Of a DNA stretch of 64,000 nt, positions 1 through 10,741 are shown piece by piece. The DNA comes from Paguma larvata. Lineage: Eukaryota > Chordata > Mammalia > Carnivora > Viverridae. Under the pieces are notes generated by a model. The model made no database searches, had not been told where the DNA came from, and saw only the letters and a list, made by a program, of their open reading frames with translations. Where the stretch lies: assembly GCA_030068075.1 (NCBI GenBank), contig CM057841.1, positions 39,969,030-40,033,029 on the forward strand. The letters run 5' to 3'. Each line of letters starts with the position of its first letter. Position 1 is the stretch's first letter. The translations under genes and the position numbers were made by a program.

Positions 1-1049
1 AAAATATTCTCAAAATAACAAAATATAGGGATAGAGAAGAGGTCATTGGTTTTCAGGGTTTAGGGAAGAAGGAGAAAGTGTGGGCATAAAGGAGGAACAC
101 AAGGAGATCCTTCGTGGTGGCAGACAGTTCTCTATCTCTATCATACAAATCTATTCAGGTGATAAAAATCTCTTAGAACTATGCACAGAGACTTAAAATA
201 AGGAAATAGAAAAAATAACAGGGCATGCAAAAATAAATGAAATCCTAGTACGTCTAGTTAACTGCGTTGTTCCCATACCAATCTCCTTGTTTTTATGGCA
301 AATAATATGTAAGATATCACATAAGATGTCATCATGAGAGGAAGCTGCGTGGGGGGTACAAGGAACATTACTGTACTATTGTTTTTGCAATTTCTAAGTG
401 TGCAATTATTCCTCCCCAAAATGTTAAAAAATATTCCCAAAAGAGATTTCTGAAATCTGTATTCATTCATTCATTCATTCATTTTAAAAAGCAATTTTTT
501 GCTGACTATCTATTTTTGTGTGACTATTCTGAATACACAGACATAAAGCATGATAAAAACACAATCTAATCACCATATAGTAGCAGTATCAATGAACACA
601 CAGATGCGAAATTAAACTGTACAGTAAAGTATAAATTTGTAATACATAATGTACAATGTACAAGTTTGGTTTTTTTTTTTTGAGAAAAAAGGAAGTCATG
701 AACATTCTCTACTTGAGGGATTGAGGGAAGATTCATAGAAGTGCGATGTTTTTGTTTGACATTTAAGACTGAATTGTTTGTCAGGCAGGTGAGAAATGTT
801 GCACTCCTTTAAACAGGATCATTGTATTTTATCTCAATGAAGAGACACCTCATAGTTTACTTAGGAAAGTGATCATGTAGCCTTTTAGAGACTCACTGTT
901 TGCTGTCAAGCTGCCATTCCAGGAGAAATTTTTCCTGACTACAATTGGAACTATAGAAATGAAAGATGTTTGACTACAACGTGTTGTCTTCTTCCATAAT
1001 GGCCTTTTAACATAATTCTCCTAGTTTTCCATCTTTATTTGTCAGATCT
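1..1049. other. Unclassified AT-rich sequence
   Basis: No gene or clearly recognisable transposon is visible. A short (ATTC)n run lies at about 461-484 and a T-run at about 670-681. The ATTC run followed by AT-rich sequence resembles the start of an ancient dispersed repeat seen elsewhere in the window, but the match is weak. Confidence 0.5.
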
Positions 1050-1558
1050 ATTTGTCACAGTTCTCCAGGTAAACAGAACAAATCTCCCCTTCTATCTATC
1101 ATCTCTCTCTCTCTCTCTATCTGAGACACTGATTAGAAGGTACTGGATCATGTGATTATGGGGCCTAAAATTTCCATGATCTGCTGGTGACCCTGGAAAG
1201 CCTGAGAGCTGGAGTCCCAGTGGTGTAGATTCTAGCCTGAGTCTGAAATCTCAAGAACCAGGAGCACTGACATTGTAAGTCACAGATGAAGACCAGGAGA
1301 AAACCAAAGTTCTAGCTCAAACACTCAGATAGAGGGCAAGTTCAACCTTCTGCCACCTTTTTTGTTCTATTCAGGCCTTCCGTGTGTTGGATGGTGCCTA
1401 CCCACGCTGGGGGAGGTGATCTGCTTTCCTCAATCTACCAATTCAAATCTCTTCTGGAAACACTTTACAAACACACCTCGGGGGGGTGGGGGTGGAAGTT
1501 AGGTAGGTATCTAGGCATTCTGTGGCCCAGTCAAGTTGACATTTAAAATTAACTATCA
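1050..1558 (-). mobile_element. Solo LTR, ERVL/MLT2-like
   Basis: Read on the minus strand, this begins TGATAGTTAATTTTA, continues with 'GTCAACTTGACTGGGCCAC', and ends near a motif resembling the common mammalian 'GTTCTGTTTCTCTGGAGAACC'. That layout is known from an old ERVL-type LTR, which I name MLT2-like from memory. A CT microsatellite near 1105-1125 and a G-rich patch near 1479-1495 interrupt it. A second, better-preserved copy of the same family lies at about 30,391-30,845 on the plus strand. No internal retroviral sequence adjoins it, so it looks like a solo LTR. Confidence 0.6.
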
Positions 1559-2008
1559 TACCTTGTGCCTAAACATGGCATTATATGCCTCCTTCCCCTC
1601 AAAAAGAGTGGGAGTTAATGAATGTTGAATAGTATATGGTCCATGTGGCCCTTTATCACCTTACTACTCCTTCATAGGTTCTCAGGAAGATCACATAGAC
1701 TCCAAAAACTTACAAAGGTGAAGATAATAAAAACATTTCCTTTTATTTCTCCTCCATGCACAGCTGAAGAAATTGTATTTCAACAGACAGTGTCACACTC
1801 AAAAAGAGGTGAGAGGACAGCCATGACTTTCTTCCTTTCTTTTTTTTCCCCTCCTATGACAAAGGATGCCTGAATCTCTTCCAGACACTCTTACATGAAA
1901 TGGAACTATAAAGAAATAAAAAGATATTGGAAGAATTGGGATGTGATTCTTAGAGATCTGCCTGTTGTTGCTCAGCTCTCCCCCCACTCTCCCACACACA
2001 CATATATA
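1559..2008. other. Unclassified sequence
   Basis: I see no coding gene or assignable repeat here. Short open frames on both strands have no recognisable domains. A CA/TA dinucleotide patch at about 1991-2010 immediately precedes the SINE insertion. Confidence 0.5.
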
Positions 2009-2021
2009 TAAAACAGACAGA

Positions 2022-2238
2022 GGGGGGGCGCCTGGGTGGCTCAGTCGGTTGGGCGGCCGACTTCAGCTCAGGTCATGATCTCGCAGTCTGTGAGTTCGAG
2101 CCCCGCGTCGGGCTCTGTGCTGACGGCTCGGAGCCTGGAGCCTGCTTCCGATTCTGTGTCTCCCTCTCTCTCTGCCCTTCCCCTGTTCACACTGTGCCTC
2201 TATGTCTCTCAAAAATAAATAAACATTAAAAAAAAATT
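2022..2238 (+). mobile_element. Felid CAN-SINE (SINEC_Fc type)
   Basis: This is a full-length tRNA-derived SINE. It has the GGGGCGCCTGGGTGGCTCAG head, a B-box-like GTTCGAGCC, the TCTCCCTCTCTCTCTGCCC pyrimidine linker, and a tail containing AATAAATAAACATT then A-run. A perfect 13-bp target-site duplication, taaaacagacaga, flanks it at 2009-2021 and 2239-2251, the signature of L1-driven insertion. High similarity to the felid consensus suggests a fairly young copy. The 60-codon open frame in it is SINE consensus, not a gene. Confidence 0.95.
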
Positions 2239-2429
2239 TAAAACAGACAGAATCCAGGCTGTGTGTATACTTTGTGCCAGGTTCTGTGTTTGGTTTCATC
2301 TCCAGTCCTACCTGCCCCATTGTACCAAATGATACAAGACCCATTTCAAAGAAGCCCTGCCAGTTTCCAATTGTGTCAACATTTTAGATGAAGGAATGTC
2401 TTTCCCCCTTTCAATGTTGCTCATCTAGC

Positions 2430-2960
2430 CATTTTTTTCACACAGCTGAGTTATCTTTCTTAAAAGAAATCTGAATATAACATCCCCCTTACTTAAAACC
2501 ATTCAATAATCTTCAAAGTGCTTGATAAAATATAAGCTATGAAGCTAAGTTTACAAAGCCATGTAGGATTTGGTACTGCTTACTCCCAGATTTTATCACT
2601 TTTCTTTCCTGTCTCTCAGTTTCTCTCCTCCTCCCTATCATTCCGAGTAAACATAGCCATGCCACAATCATGAATGTATAATTTATCTCAGATCTTTTCA
2701 TGTCATGTGCCCTTCCTATATGCAGATTCATCAGTCTGAAAAAGCCTCTCCTAGTACTCTACTGCCTACCCCTGTACCCATCTCCCCTGTCTGCACAGCA
2801 TATTTTATACTTTGGGTATCGCCTCTAAACAGGGATCAGAAGCTGTTCTTGATGCTATTTCCTTGTGCATCTGTGAGTTTTCTGCACAGGTAGAGAAGTG
2901 GTTTTTGCATATTTTATCCCTAGTATCTAGTACAGTCACTGGTTTACAGAAGGCTCCTCC
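2430..2960 (+). mobile_element. L2 LINE 3' fragment
   Basis: The sequence follows the L2 3' end in order. It shows the 'CTTAAAACCATTCAATAATCTTCAAAGTG' type segment (about 2493-2521), a 'GCCATGTAGGATTTGGTACTGC' type segment near 2560 and a final region near 2880-2945 with 'ATCCCTAGTATCTAGTACAG'. Divergence is high, as expected for an ancient mammalian element. Boundaries are approximate. Confidence 0.65.
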
Positions 2961-3669
2961 TAAATTGTATTTCTAATAGAAGATGATCAGTTGACACAGG
3001 AAGACAAATAGTTCTGATATCACACTAATGCATAAAGTGTCATACATATTGAATGATTCTCAATAACAGCACTGGGGAAGTGACTCTCATTCTGCATAGA
3101 GAGGATGGGGAGGGGGAGAGAATAACAAAAGATTTTAGCGATTGAGGGTTTGGGAGTCACTAACAAATTCCTAAGTTCCCATGGCCACAAGTAGAAGTAT
3201 TTTTACACTTATGAGCTGGGAATACACTCATTCATTCATTCATTCATTCAATCATTCATTCAACATTTATCCATACCTGCTTTGTGATTGTTATTAAGTG
3301 GGTCCCAGGACCAAATATCAAAATTATACTCCATAATTTGAAGGTGCTCAAAGCTAAGTGAAAAAAAGTGGTATACTGAAACAAAAAGATACAAAGAAGG
3401 CAATGATAGGAGATGAATTATCTGTGTCCCACCCTCAAGGAACTAATTCCCCAGTGCTGGTGTGCAGCGTGTGACTTTTATCTATGCCCAATAAATACAA
3501 AGTTGATATCATTGTTGCAGAAGATATATTCTTTTGGAGTTGTAGTAGGTATATGTTTTTGACAATACGTTTTTTTAAATTTTTGTGTTCCTTTACCTAT
3601 CGATTCTGCTTCCTGTAGTCATTCACTACCCCAATCTAGGTAATTCTGCGAGGGAAAGGATAAGAGAAT
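2961..3669. repeat. Old dispersed repeat with TTCATTCA head, then unclassified
   Basis: A (TCAT)n run at about 3226-3262 leads into 'CAACATTTATCCATACCTGC'. This matches the start of an ancient mammalian repeat whose other pieces appear at about 18.5, 19.1, 34.5, 46.0 and 61.0 kb. I cannot assign a family name confidently. The rest of the interval shows nothing recognisable. Confidence 0.4.
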
Positions 3670-3830
3670 GATGGTGTCAGAAAATACAACTCTAGTTCTG
3701 GCAGTGCTGATAACTAACTCTGTGACCTTGGGCACGTTATTTCTCTTTTCTTGGTCTTGGCTCTTTTATCTATATAAATGTAGACAGTCTGGATCAGTGT
3801 GATTAAGGATGTAGTTGTAAATATGTATAA
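3670..3830 (+). mobile_element. MIR SINE
   Basis: The core 'CTGTGACCTTGGGCACGTTATTTCTC' is a clear MIR signature, followed by a diverged 'TCTTTTATCTATATAAATG' segment in the expected order. This is an ancient, immobile mammalian SINE. Confidence 0.75.
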
Positions 3831-4358
3831 TCTTTATGGCCTAAAGAAAGTGTTCAACAAAGTTGAAAGACTTTGTTTTTCCATTTGGGATAAAATTTAA
3901 AACAGCTACGGACTTTTGTGGACCTTTTTTGACATTTGTATTTGTCTTTTTTGTTTTCTAAATCTCAGGGACAAAATGCTCTTTCTTTTCTCTTTTTTGA
4001 TGTGAATGTTCTGGCGTCAGTGCCTTCAGAATCCTTTGTCATGTGTCTGAGGGGCTCCATGCACCGCCCAGTATTTCTCCAGTCTAGTCCATGGCAGTTT
4101 GTTGGCCAGATGTTTCTCTCTGATGTCCTTGTAATGGGAAATATAACACAATAATCAAAGTACAAGTGTGTCCCTAGTACAAAGAACTTTTGCGTGCTAT
4201 TTTATTTTACACATAAACTTTTAAAAGGTTGGAAAACATTAGAACATAGAGGAAAAAATGCAGAGTGGAATCTGAGAAGACAAGCAAGCTTTATATAATG
4301 TGGGAACATTTAATTGAACATTCTCAGACTCTTTTTACAAAGAGAACATTAACATGGT
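3831..4358. other. Unclassified sequence
   Basis: No assignable repeat or gene is visible. Open frames of about 66-72 codons on opposite strands at 3936-4165 overlap each other and lack recognisable domains, so I treat them as chance. Confidence 0.5.
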
Positions 4359-4444
4359 GAGAGAGAGAGAGAGAGAGGGAAAGAGAAAGAAGAAGAAGAA
4401 GAAGAAGAAGAGAGAAAGGGAGAAAAAGAAAAAGAGAAAAAGAG
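4359..4444. repeat. Uninterrupted purine tract (GA)n/(GAA)n
   Basis: This is 86 bases of only A and G: a (GA)n block, a (GAA)n block, then an irregular purine stretch. It gives a false K/R/E-rich open frame on the plus strand. Confidence 0.95.
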
Positions 4445-4800
4445 CTGTTTCTAGTTTTGTTTTTCACAGACTATGTAAAGTTGGATTTTTTTTATTTTGG
4501 AGTGGGAAGGGGACTCAGTTTCCACAACTATACAATAAGGATATTGGAATATAAGAAAGAGTATTAAGCCTCTTTCCATAAGCTTGAAAATTTACACAAA
4601 ATAAATATTTTTTGGAAAAAATACATATACACCTAGATGTGCTTATATAAAGAGCTATGTATGGAAAAAAAAGATAAGTTTATGATTAAAGTAGGGTTGT
4701 GGTGCCAAAGATAAAACCATGGGGTATCTTTCTCCAAATGTTGAGCCCATCCAGAAACACCTACGTGAATACATGTACACACATATTCTCTGTGTGAGTG
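4445..4800. other. Unclassified sequence
   Basis: AT-rich spacer between two simple repeats. No gene or named repeat is recognised. Confidence 0.5.
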
Positions 4801-4848
4801 CACACACACACACATATGCACACACACACACACACACATACACACACG
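4801..4848. repeat. (CA)n microsatellite
   Basis: A CA repeat with one TATG interruption near 4815. On the minus strand it yields artefactual Cys/Val-rich open frames. Confidence 0.95.
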
Positions 4849-5429
4849 CCATCAGGCTATATAGTCAAAATTTTTAAATCATTGTCTGAATTAATACTGA
4901 TTAAAAGACTTGCAGAGGTATGAACATAGCTTAAAATTATACTTTAAATAAATGTCATTAAGTTACTGGATATTGAGAAACTGGTTTAAAAATGGTCTGA
5001 TTTATGTTTTAACTATAGAGTTTATCCTTGCATCTTGGCCACCAATCAGTATTATAAACATTTTCTTATTAATTTATTCCCATCTTATAGACATATGTTC
5101 ATATGTCACTGTTATTTTAATATTCATTGACTTTACTAGAAAGTAAGTAAGTAAAATTTCCTTATGCTTCTTAAACTATTGTACTTTTTGTGTCTGTGAA
5201 TTCTATAGAATTGTATAGAATAAATAGTATAGTATAGACGTAGGTATTGCAAATCCTTTTTTTCCCCCTGAACATATTAACTGTTTCCTCTTTTTGTTTT
5301 TGTTGTATGTAACTCAGTGCGATTTCTAATTTCTCTTCTGTCCAATAGGACTTAACTTCTGGTTTTCCAGATGTGATGGTCATCATAAAATTCTAAAAGG
5401 TTAGCGATACTGTATATGACCTGATTCAG
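4849..5429. other. Unclassified AT-rich sequence
   Basis: No gene or assignable transposon is seen. Small open frames at 4952-5146 (plus) and 5171-5386 (minus) lack recognisable motifs. Confidence 0.5.
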
Positions 5430-5900
5430 TATTCTCTGTTAATTCTCCTCCCTTTCTTGTAGCCACAGGCCTACCTTACTTTTCCTTAATACCCTTAAAT
5501 ATCTCAGGCATGCTCTTACATTAGAACATTTGTATCAGATTTGACTCTGCTTAGAGTTCTCTTGCTTAAGGAATCTCTGAGTAACCAGTTCACCTTCTTT
5601 GAATCTTTTCTCAAATGCCATATTTTCATTGAGTCCACTTTATGGAATTAATTAGTATTATCATCTGACCTACTCTTTACTCATGTGCTCTGGCCAAAAC
5701 ATTCATAATCTCTCCTTTCACTGCTGGACTCTTTTTTCTTTTTTTTTAAATTCATTTCTTTCAAAGCCTTTGTTATTTCCCAACAAAATAGATCATAATT
5801 ATTTATTTTGCTTGCTATTTATTGTGTGCTAGCTATTAAACATGAAGCTCCTTGTTTTGTTTATTTATGTGCCTGAGGTACCTAGCATAAAGATCCACTA
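5430..5900 (+). mobile_element. L2 LINE 3' fragment
   Basis: The order of diverged segments fits the L2 3' end: 'CTCAGGCATGCTCTTACATTAG', 'TCAAATGCCATATTTTCATTGAG', and a terminal 'TGCCTGAGGTACCTAGCATA' resembling the usual 'ATCCCCAGTGCCTAGCACA'. Strongly diverged. Confidence 0.55.
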
Positions 5901-5960
5901 TATATATATAGTATATTTAATGAATATATATATATTTAATGAATAAAAGATATATTTACT
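5901..5960. repeat. AT microsatellite with short tandem duplication
   Basis: Two TATATATATA blocks each followed by TTTAATGAATA lie about 25 bp apart, a small local duplication inside an AT repeat. Confidence 0.7.
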
Positions 5961-5998
5961 TTATAGTTTTTCATGAGAGGGTTTTGTTTTCCTTTAAA

Positions 5999-6206
5999 AT
6001 ATTTTTTTAGTTTATTTACTTATTTATTTATTTTGAGAGAGAGAGCAGGGGTGGGGCAGAGAGAAAAGGAAAGAGAGAATCCCAATTAGGCTCCACTCTG
6101 TCAGTGCAGAGCCCAATGCAGGGCTCAGAGCCATGAACCATGAGATCATGACCTGAGCTGAAATCAAGAGTCGGACGCTTAACCAACTGAGCTACCCAGG
6201 CATCCC
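5999..6206 (-). mobile_element. Older CAN-SINE
   Basis: On the plus strand this starts with the T-rich complement of the tail (TTTATTTATTTATTTTGAGAG), then the GA-rich linker, the tRNA-like part with ATCATGACCTGAGC, and ends at the head complement 'GAGCTACCCAGGCATCCC'. Divergence from the felid consensus is larger than in the younger copies and no clean duplication is visible. Confidence 0.85.
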
Positions 6207-7135
6207 TGATAGTCTTTTTTTATTATCTTCACTATTTTTATATTCTCTGTTCTAAATGGGATTTCTGTTTCTGCACACTATGAGAGAGTGGTTCATTTGT
6301 ATTTACTTCCAGATGGATAGCACTGTTCTCAGCTCCATTTAATAAATAACACAGCTCTCTTTCCATTGAATTAAAAAGAATGTCTCTATTCATTATAATA
6401 TGGTACATATTTAAGTTCAAATCTAAGTCCTCTTTTCTTATCCAGTGACCTTTTTTCCCCCATACTAATGTAAACCAGTTTGATTAGAGTAACGTGGAAC
6501 TATAATCCTTCTATTTAGAACTGCATCCCCTTTGAATTTCCAATGTATCCTTACTTATTTTTTTCATTTCTGACATACTTTTCAGGTTATAGCATACCAT
6601 ACAATTTTATTTATTGATTGTCTTTATTGATCATATTTAATTTATCCTCTCTAGAATATGTTTTCAGTAAGATCAATAATTTTGTTTCTTTTGTTATTTT
6701 ATCCCCATGCACTGATAAGAAGGCCAAATGCCTGATCAGCACCCTATAATTACTTTAAAAAATAAAAGGCTCTATTTTGATTTCCACATGTGCATTGTTA
6801 ACATAGAAAAAAGCTATTGTTAAATATATCTTTTCTTCATCAGCCTTACCAAATACTACATTGTACTGTATTATTTTAAAACTCTATGTAAACAGTCAAC
6901 CCACCATCAAAACAAAAATAATTTTAAGCTCCTTTTGAAATGTTTATCTCCTTTGTAAAAATTTCTCTTCTTATTATATTTGTCGGGCTGTCAATATATC
7001 ATTGAGTAATAACAGCTATATTGAATGGCCCTGCACAGACACTCTGCCCAGTGCCTATGACCTAGTTACACTGCATAAATCTCTGTTGAATGAAATTTGC
7101 TGAAAAAAAGTACTTATTACGTGATGTTAAACTAT
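6207..7135. other. Unclassified sequence, possible further L2 remnants
   Basis: The stretch at about 6540-6740 has L2-like features ('ATTTTATCCCCATGCACTGATAAG') but too little for a firm call. Nothing else recognisable is present. Confidence 0.4.
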
Positions 7136-7139
7136 AATT

Positions 7140-7610
7140 AAGACATAACAAAATGTTGTGTGGAAGAAGCCAGTCTGGAAAGAATACATCCTGCGTAATT
7201 CAATTTTTATGAAGCTCAAGAACAGGCAAAATTAATATATGGTGATAGACATCAGAATAGTGGTTACCTCTGGAGACGGTGTTAACTTAGATGAGCAGAG
7301 GGAAGCTTTCTGAGATGCTACAGATATCTTGGATTTCATTAGAAGACATACAGGTACATGCATATGTCAGCTTTGTTCACTCTGCTCTATGAATGTGGAA
7401 CCTTAGTTTAAAATAAACCATAAAGTAGAATATTTAATGATTTATAAATCACAAATATTTAATCTATTTATGAAATACACAAACATATTAAAGGTTTTTG
7501 TCCTGGGAGGTTGGGACTGTGATAAATTTTGTCTTTATTTTATGTCTTACACATTTTACAAATTTCCGTTATGATTACATATATTTTAATAAATAAAGCC
7601 AAGGACTTTA
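7140..7610 (+). mobile_element. L1M 3' end fragment
   Basis: The text matches the 3' untranslated end of old mammalian L1M elements: 'GAAGCCAGTCTGGAAAGAATACATCCTG', 'ATGAAGCTCAAGAACAGGCAAAA', then 'GTGGTTACCTCTGGAGACGG'. The 7490-7610 part resembles a related L1M tail. The element is 5'-truncated and non-coding. Confidence 0.65.
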
Positions 7611-7680
7611 TTTTGGTCATCATTCTACCTCAGTATGTATAGAGCGTGAAACAGAATTTGTACTCAAAAATGAGGATAGT

Positions 7681-7853
7681 CAGGGCACTGGGGTGGCTCT
7701 GTCAGTTCAGCATCTGACTTTGGCTCAGGTCATGATCTCAATGTTCATGAATTTGAGCCCTGCATCAGGCTCTCTGCTGTCAATGTGGACCCTGCTTTGA
7801 ATCCTCTCTGCCCCTTTCCCCCCTTCTCAAAAATAAATAAGCGGGGGAAAAAA
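7681..7853 (+). mobile_element. Old, shortened CAN-SINE
   Basis: The head 'GGGTGGCTCTGTCAGTTCAG' and the segment 'GGCTCAGGTCATGATCTCA' identify it. It lacks part of the linker and ends with CAAAAATAAATAAGC plus A-run. Many substitutions suggest an older insertion. No clean duplication was found. Confidence 0.85.
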
Positions 7854-7964
7854 ACTGCGTAAAGTCAATATGACCAGCAACGGAGCTGTTATTCTGAGTC
7901 ACAAGTTTTGAGTAGAGATAGATATTCCAGCTTACTCCATAAATATGTCTTAAAGTAAATGTTT

Positions 7965-8040
7965 TCTTTTAGTATCTCCAGTGCCTAGAATAGCTTCTGA
8001 CACAGGATGCTCATTAAATATTTGTCGAATGAGTGAATCA
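7965..8040 (+). mobile_element. L2 3' terminal fragment
   Basis: 'TATCTCCAGTGCCTAGAATAG' followed by 'CATTAAATATTTGTCGAATGAG' is the conserved terminal part of L2. Confidence 0.75.
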
Positions 8041-8204
8041 TTTTGAAGTGCACTAAAATTCTCACGACGGGCTTATGTATCACTTGGAAGCTGATCTCCA
8101 GTATCCTCTCCCTGTGATGGAGTTGTGTTTGCATCTGCCAAGATAAGGTGGGATGAGCAATGGGCACTCTGTGAAAGAAAAGTCCTCTTGCCTTCAATGC
8201 AGAG

Positions 8205-8480
8205 TCATGTAGCATAGCAGAAAAATAGATGAAACTTAATGTCTGGAAGACTCACTTGGAATCTTGATTTTGTCACACTCTCTTTCTGTGAAGTTTGCCT
8301 GCCGGCCCAAATATTCAGAGCCTGTTTTTCTTCATCTGCAAAACAGAAATGTTTCTGAAATTGAATGAGATAATAGTGTCGGCCTCTCCTAAGTATTCAC
8401 TACATGCCACCCTCTATGCTAAGAGCACTGCATATGTTACCACATTTGTTGTATATGAAGTATGTAAATTCCTGAGCATA
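8205..8480 (+). mobile_element. MIR-type SINE remnant
   Basis: The order 'GTCTGGAAGACTCACTTGGAATC', 'TTCTTCATCTGCAAAACAG' and 'TGAGATAATAG' fits MIR. The final 100 bases resemble a MIR/L2-type 'CTATGCTAAGAGCACTGCATATGTT' block. Confidence 0.55.
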
Positions 8481-9334
8481 GAGCTCAATAAATAGACATT
8501 TCTTCACTATGGGGATTGAATTCTTAAGATGATTCCAATTAGCTTTCTTTATATTTTACATTACTTAATTTCTTTAGCTTTATAAATTATTCTAGGTTGT
8601 ACTCCCTCCCGCCTTTCTCTAAAGACATTACATTCTTCAAAGGAATGAACCTATACCTTTCTTGAATTTGTTGAATTATCAAATCTTAGTGTGCTCCTTG
8701 ATGGCATATACTTTTTTCGCAATAAATGCAGTGTTATCTCTGATCAAGGGTCATTGGATATCTTTAGGATGGCTTGAGGAAAGTAGAATTATTTTCTTCT
8801 GTTACACAAAAGTCCATTTTTTTGACAGCTGTGCCTTCCACTATGAGACCTTTTATTCTGTTCTCCAAAACAGCATAGTTCTATGATAAAGTTGAGTTTG
8901 TTGGCTATCAAAATCTTCATGATAACATCATACAGATAACAAGTAAGGTGACAATAGTTCTTTTCTATAAATTTAAAATTTGGGGGGAATGGCGCATAGA
9001 TTTAAGATTTCCTGACTTAGAGAAGGGAGTGGAATCTGGAACAGATTCACATGGGGAATGAGAACATTGATTAAAAGAGAATAGAAGGCTTTCTGGGCCT
9101 CCAGGAACTCATGCCAACATAGGAGCTACCCTGGTTAAGAGCAGGGAGAAGCAGCTTGCTAGGTGGATGCCATGAGGGAGAGGGAGAAACTGATGGAGTC
9201 TCCTTCCTGAAATGTGGGTTTGAGAAAGGTTATTGGTTGAGCACGTGGTTTCACGATCACAACTTGAATCACATTAATAGTGTCAAAACAAGTAGGAGCT
9301 GATGTTCCTTTAGTTTTGCCTAAAATTCATCCAC
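8481..9334. other. Unclassified sequence
   Basis: No gene or named repeat is recognised. A 74-codon plus-strand frame at 8662-8886 has no recognisable motif. Confidence 0.5.
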
Positions 9335-9480
9335 AGTGAGAATGTATATTTGTGGGGTGTCTGCTGTGTGCCAATCTCTACGACAGGTATTTCTAGAAGT
9401 TAGTCCATTTTTTTATTCAGAGCAGCCCCTGAATTGGGTATTGCTAAGCCAGATGAAGAAATTGAGGCTAAGGAAGGTGA
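9335..9480 (-). mobile_element. MIR SINE fragment
   Basis: On the plus strand the order is 'TCTGCTGTGTGCCAATCTCT', 'TTTTTTATTCAGAGCAGCC' and 'GATGAAGAAATTGAGGCTAAGG', the reverse-complement layout of MIR. Confidence 0.6.
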
Positions 9481-10439
9481 AGTAGAAGAAATGAGAGAAA
9501 GAATGTACAAAAGCTTCCCTCATCTGGAACACAAATGAGAATGAGGCATGCGTTTTTAAAAAGTACTGAGATTTCTCTCTCCACCCCCTCCCAGCTTTTT
9601 TTAATGTGCCCGAAAGGCTGGGATTAGGAATCCTCCCACAGGCCATCTCTCCTGAGAACTTTCATAGCACGACTTCTGATTAAACTAACAGATTAGATCC
9701 AATGGCATAAGGCACAGCTTCTCTCCTTTGAGAAAGAACAAATAAGAATGAAGTGTTAGATTGTAAAGCTAATTATATATTCTGTTCAAGTGTCAACCAT
9801 CTGTTGCAATTGTTTAAAAAGTAGACATAAGTCAACTGTTGGGGTGAGATGTTTACCGTTGTGAACACACAGAAAGTTTATGACACCATAGAGATCTGTT
9901 GTTCTAGCACATGCCCGGAGGCTGCATTGGGATTCTCCTGATGTCTTGGAAAGCCCATCTTCCTGTGAGAGGGTAGGTAGTATCTCCAGGTAACTGATGA
10001 TTAAGTACCAGTCAGACTTACTTCAGAAATAGAAAAGGTTTTTAAAGGATCAATGGTCTCAGTTTACAGATGGGAAACTGAGATACAGTTAAGGCAAGCT
10101 ACGGCCTATATTATTTACACTTTCTGCACTGACAGTTTTCTGCAGAAATTTTGTTTGCACATAGGTCCCTCTCTAAGATGTGTTAAGTAACTAATGGAAG
10201 GAAAGACATTATTGTCCCCATTTTAGCTGTGTAGATTGTATGCAACATATCACAGTGTCTAGGATATACTGTAAAAATATAGTTAGCGGTAAGATGTATA
10301 AAAGTTTTTAGTAACAAGGCTAAAAAGCGTGGAGAGTGTGACACATTTCCCTTCCTCCATAGCTATGCATTTCCTCCCTTGCATTGAATAAGCTGGACAT
10401 TATGCCATATTATGGCATCTGAGAATTCTCTGATATGAA
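9481..10439. other. Unclassified sequence with small MIR-like scrap
   Basis: At about 10,045-10,105 the text 'CAGTTTACAGATGGGAAACTGAG' looks like a MIR remnant on the minus strand. The rest has nothing I can assign. Confidence 0.45.
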
Positions 10440-10448
10440 AACTGGAAT

Positions 10449-10610
10449 CAGGTTGCCTGGGTGGCTCAGTCAGTTAAGCATCCAACTCTTGATTGCGTCT
10501 CAGGTCATAATCATGGTTCATGAGATTGAGCCTTATGTTGGGGTCTTTGCTGACAACGTGGAACCTGCTTGGGATTCCCTGACTCTCTGCCTTTCTCAGT
10601 CTCTCTCTCT

Positions 10611-10690
<80 letters not shown>

Positions 10691-10732
10691 TCCCCCTCTC
10701 TTAAATAAATGAAAATTAAAAGAAAAAAGAAC
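10449..10732 (+). mobile_element. CAN-SINE with expanded CT linker
   Basis: The head GGTTGCCTGGGTGGCTCAGTC and the tRNA-like part are intact. A 9-bp duplication, aactggaat, flanks the element (10,440-10,448 and 10,733-10,741). The pyrimidine linker has grown to about 100 bases, making this copy longer than its siblings. The tail is TTAAATAAATGAAAATT plus A-rich sequence. Confidence 0.92.
10600..10702. repeat. Pure pyrimidine (CT)n tract inside the SINE
   Basis: About 103 consecutive pyrimidines, mostly (CT)n with CCCT interruptions. It arose by expansion of the normal SINE linker and creates false Ser/Leu and Arg/Glu frames. Confidence 0.95.
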
Positions 10733-10741
10733 AACTGGAAT

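Noticed and set aside
1050..1558. Possible provirus
   Set aside because: Only one LTR is present, with no internal retroviral sequence nearby; the similar LTR at 30.4 kb is too far away and in the opposite orientation.
2022..2110. tRNA gene call at SINE heads
   Set aside because: The A/B-box-like sequence belongs to the tRNA-derived head of CAN-SINEs; there is no complete cloverleaf tRNA.
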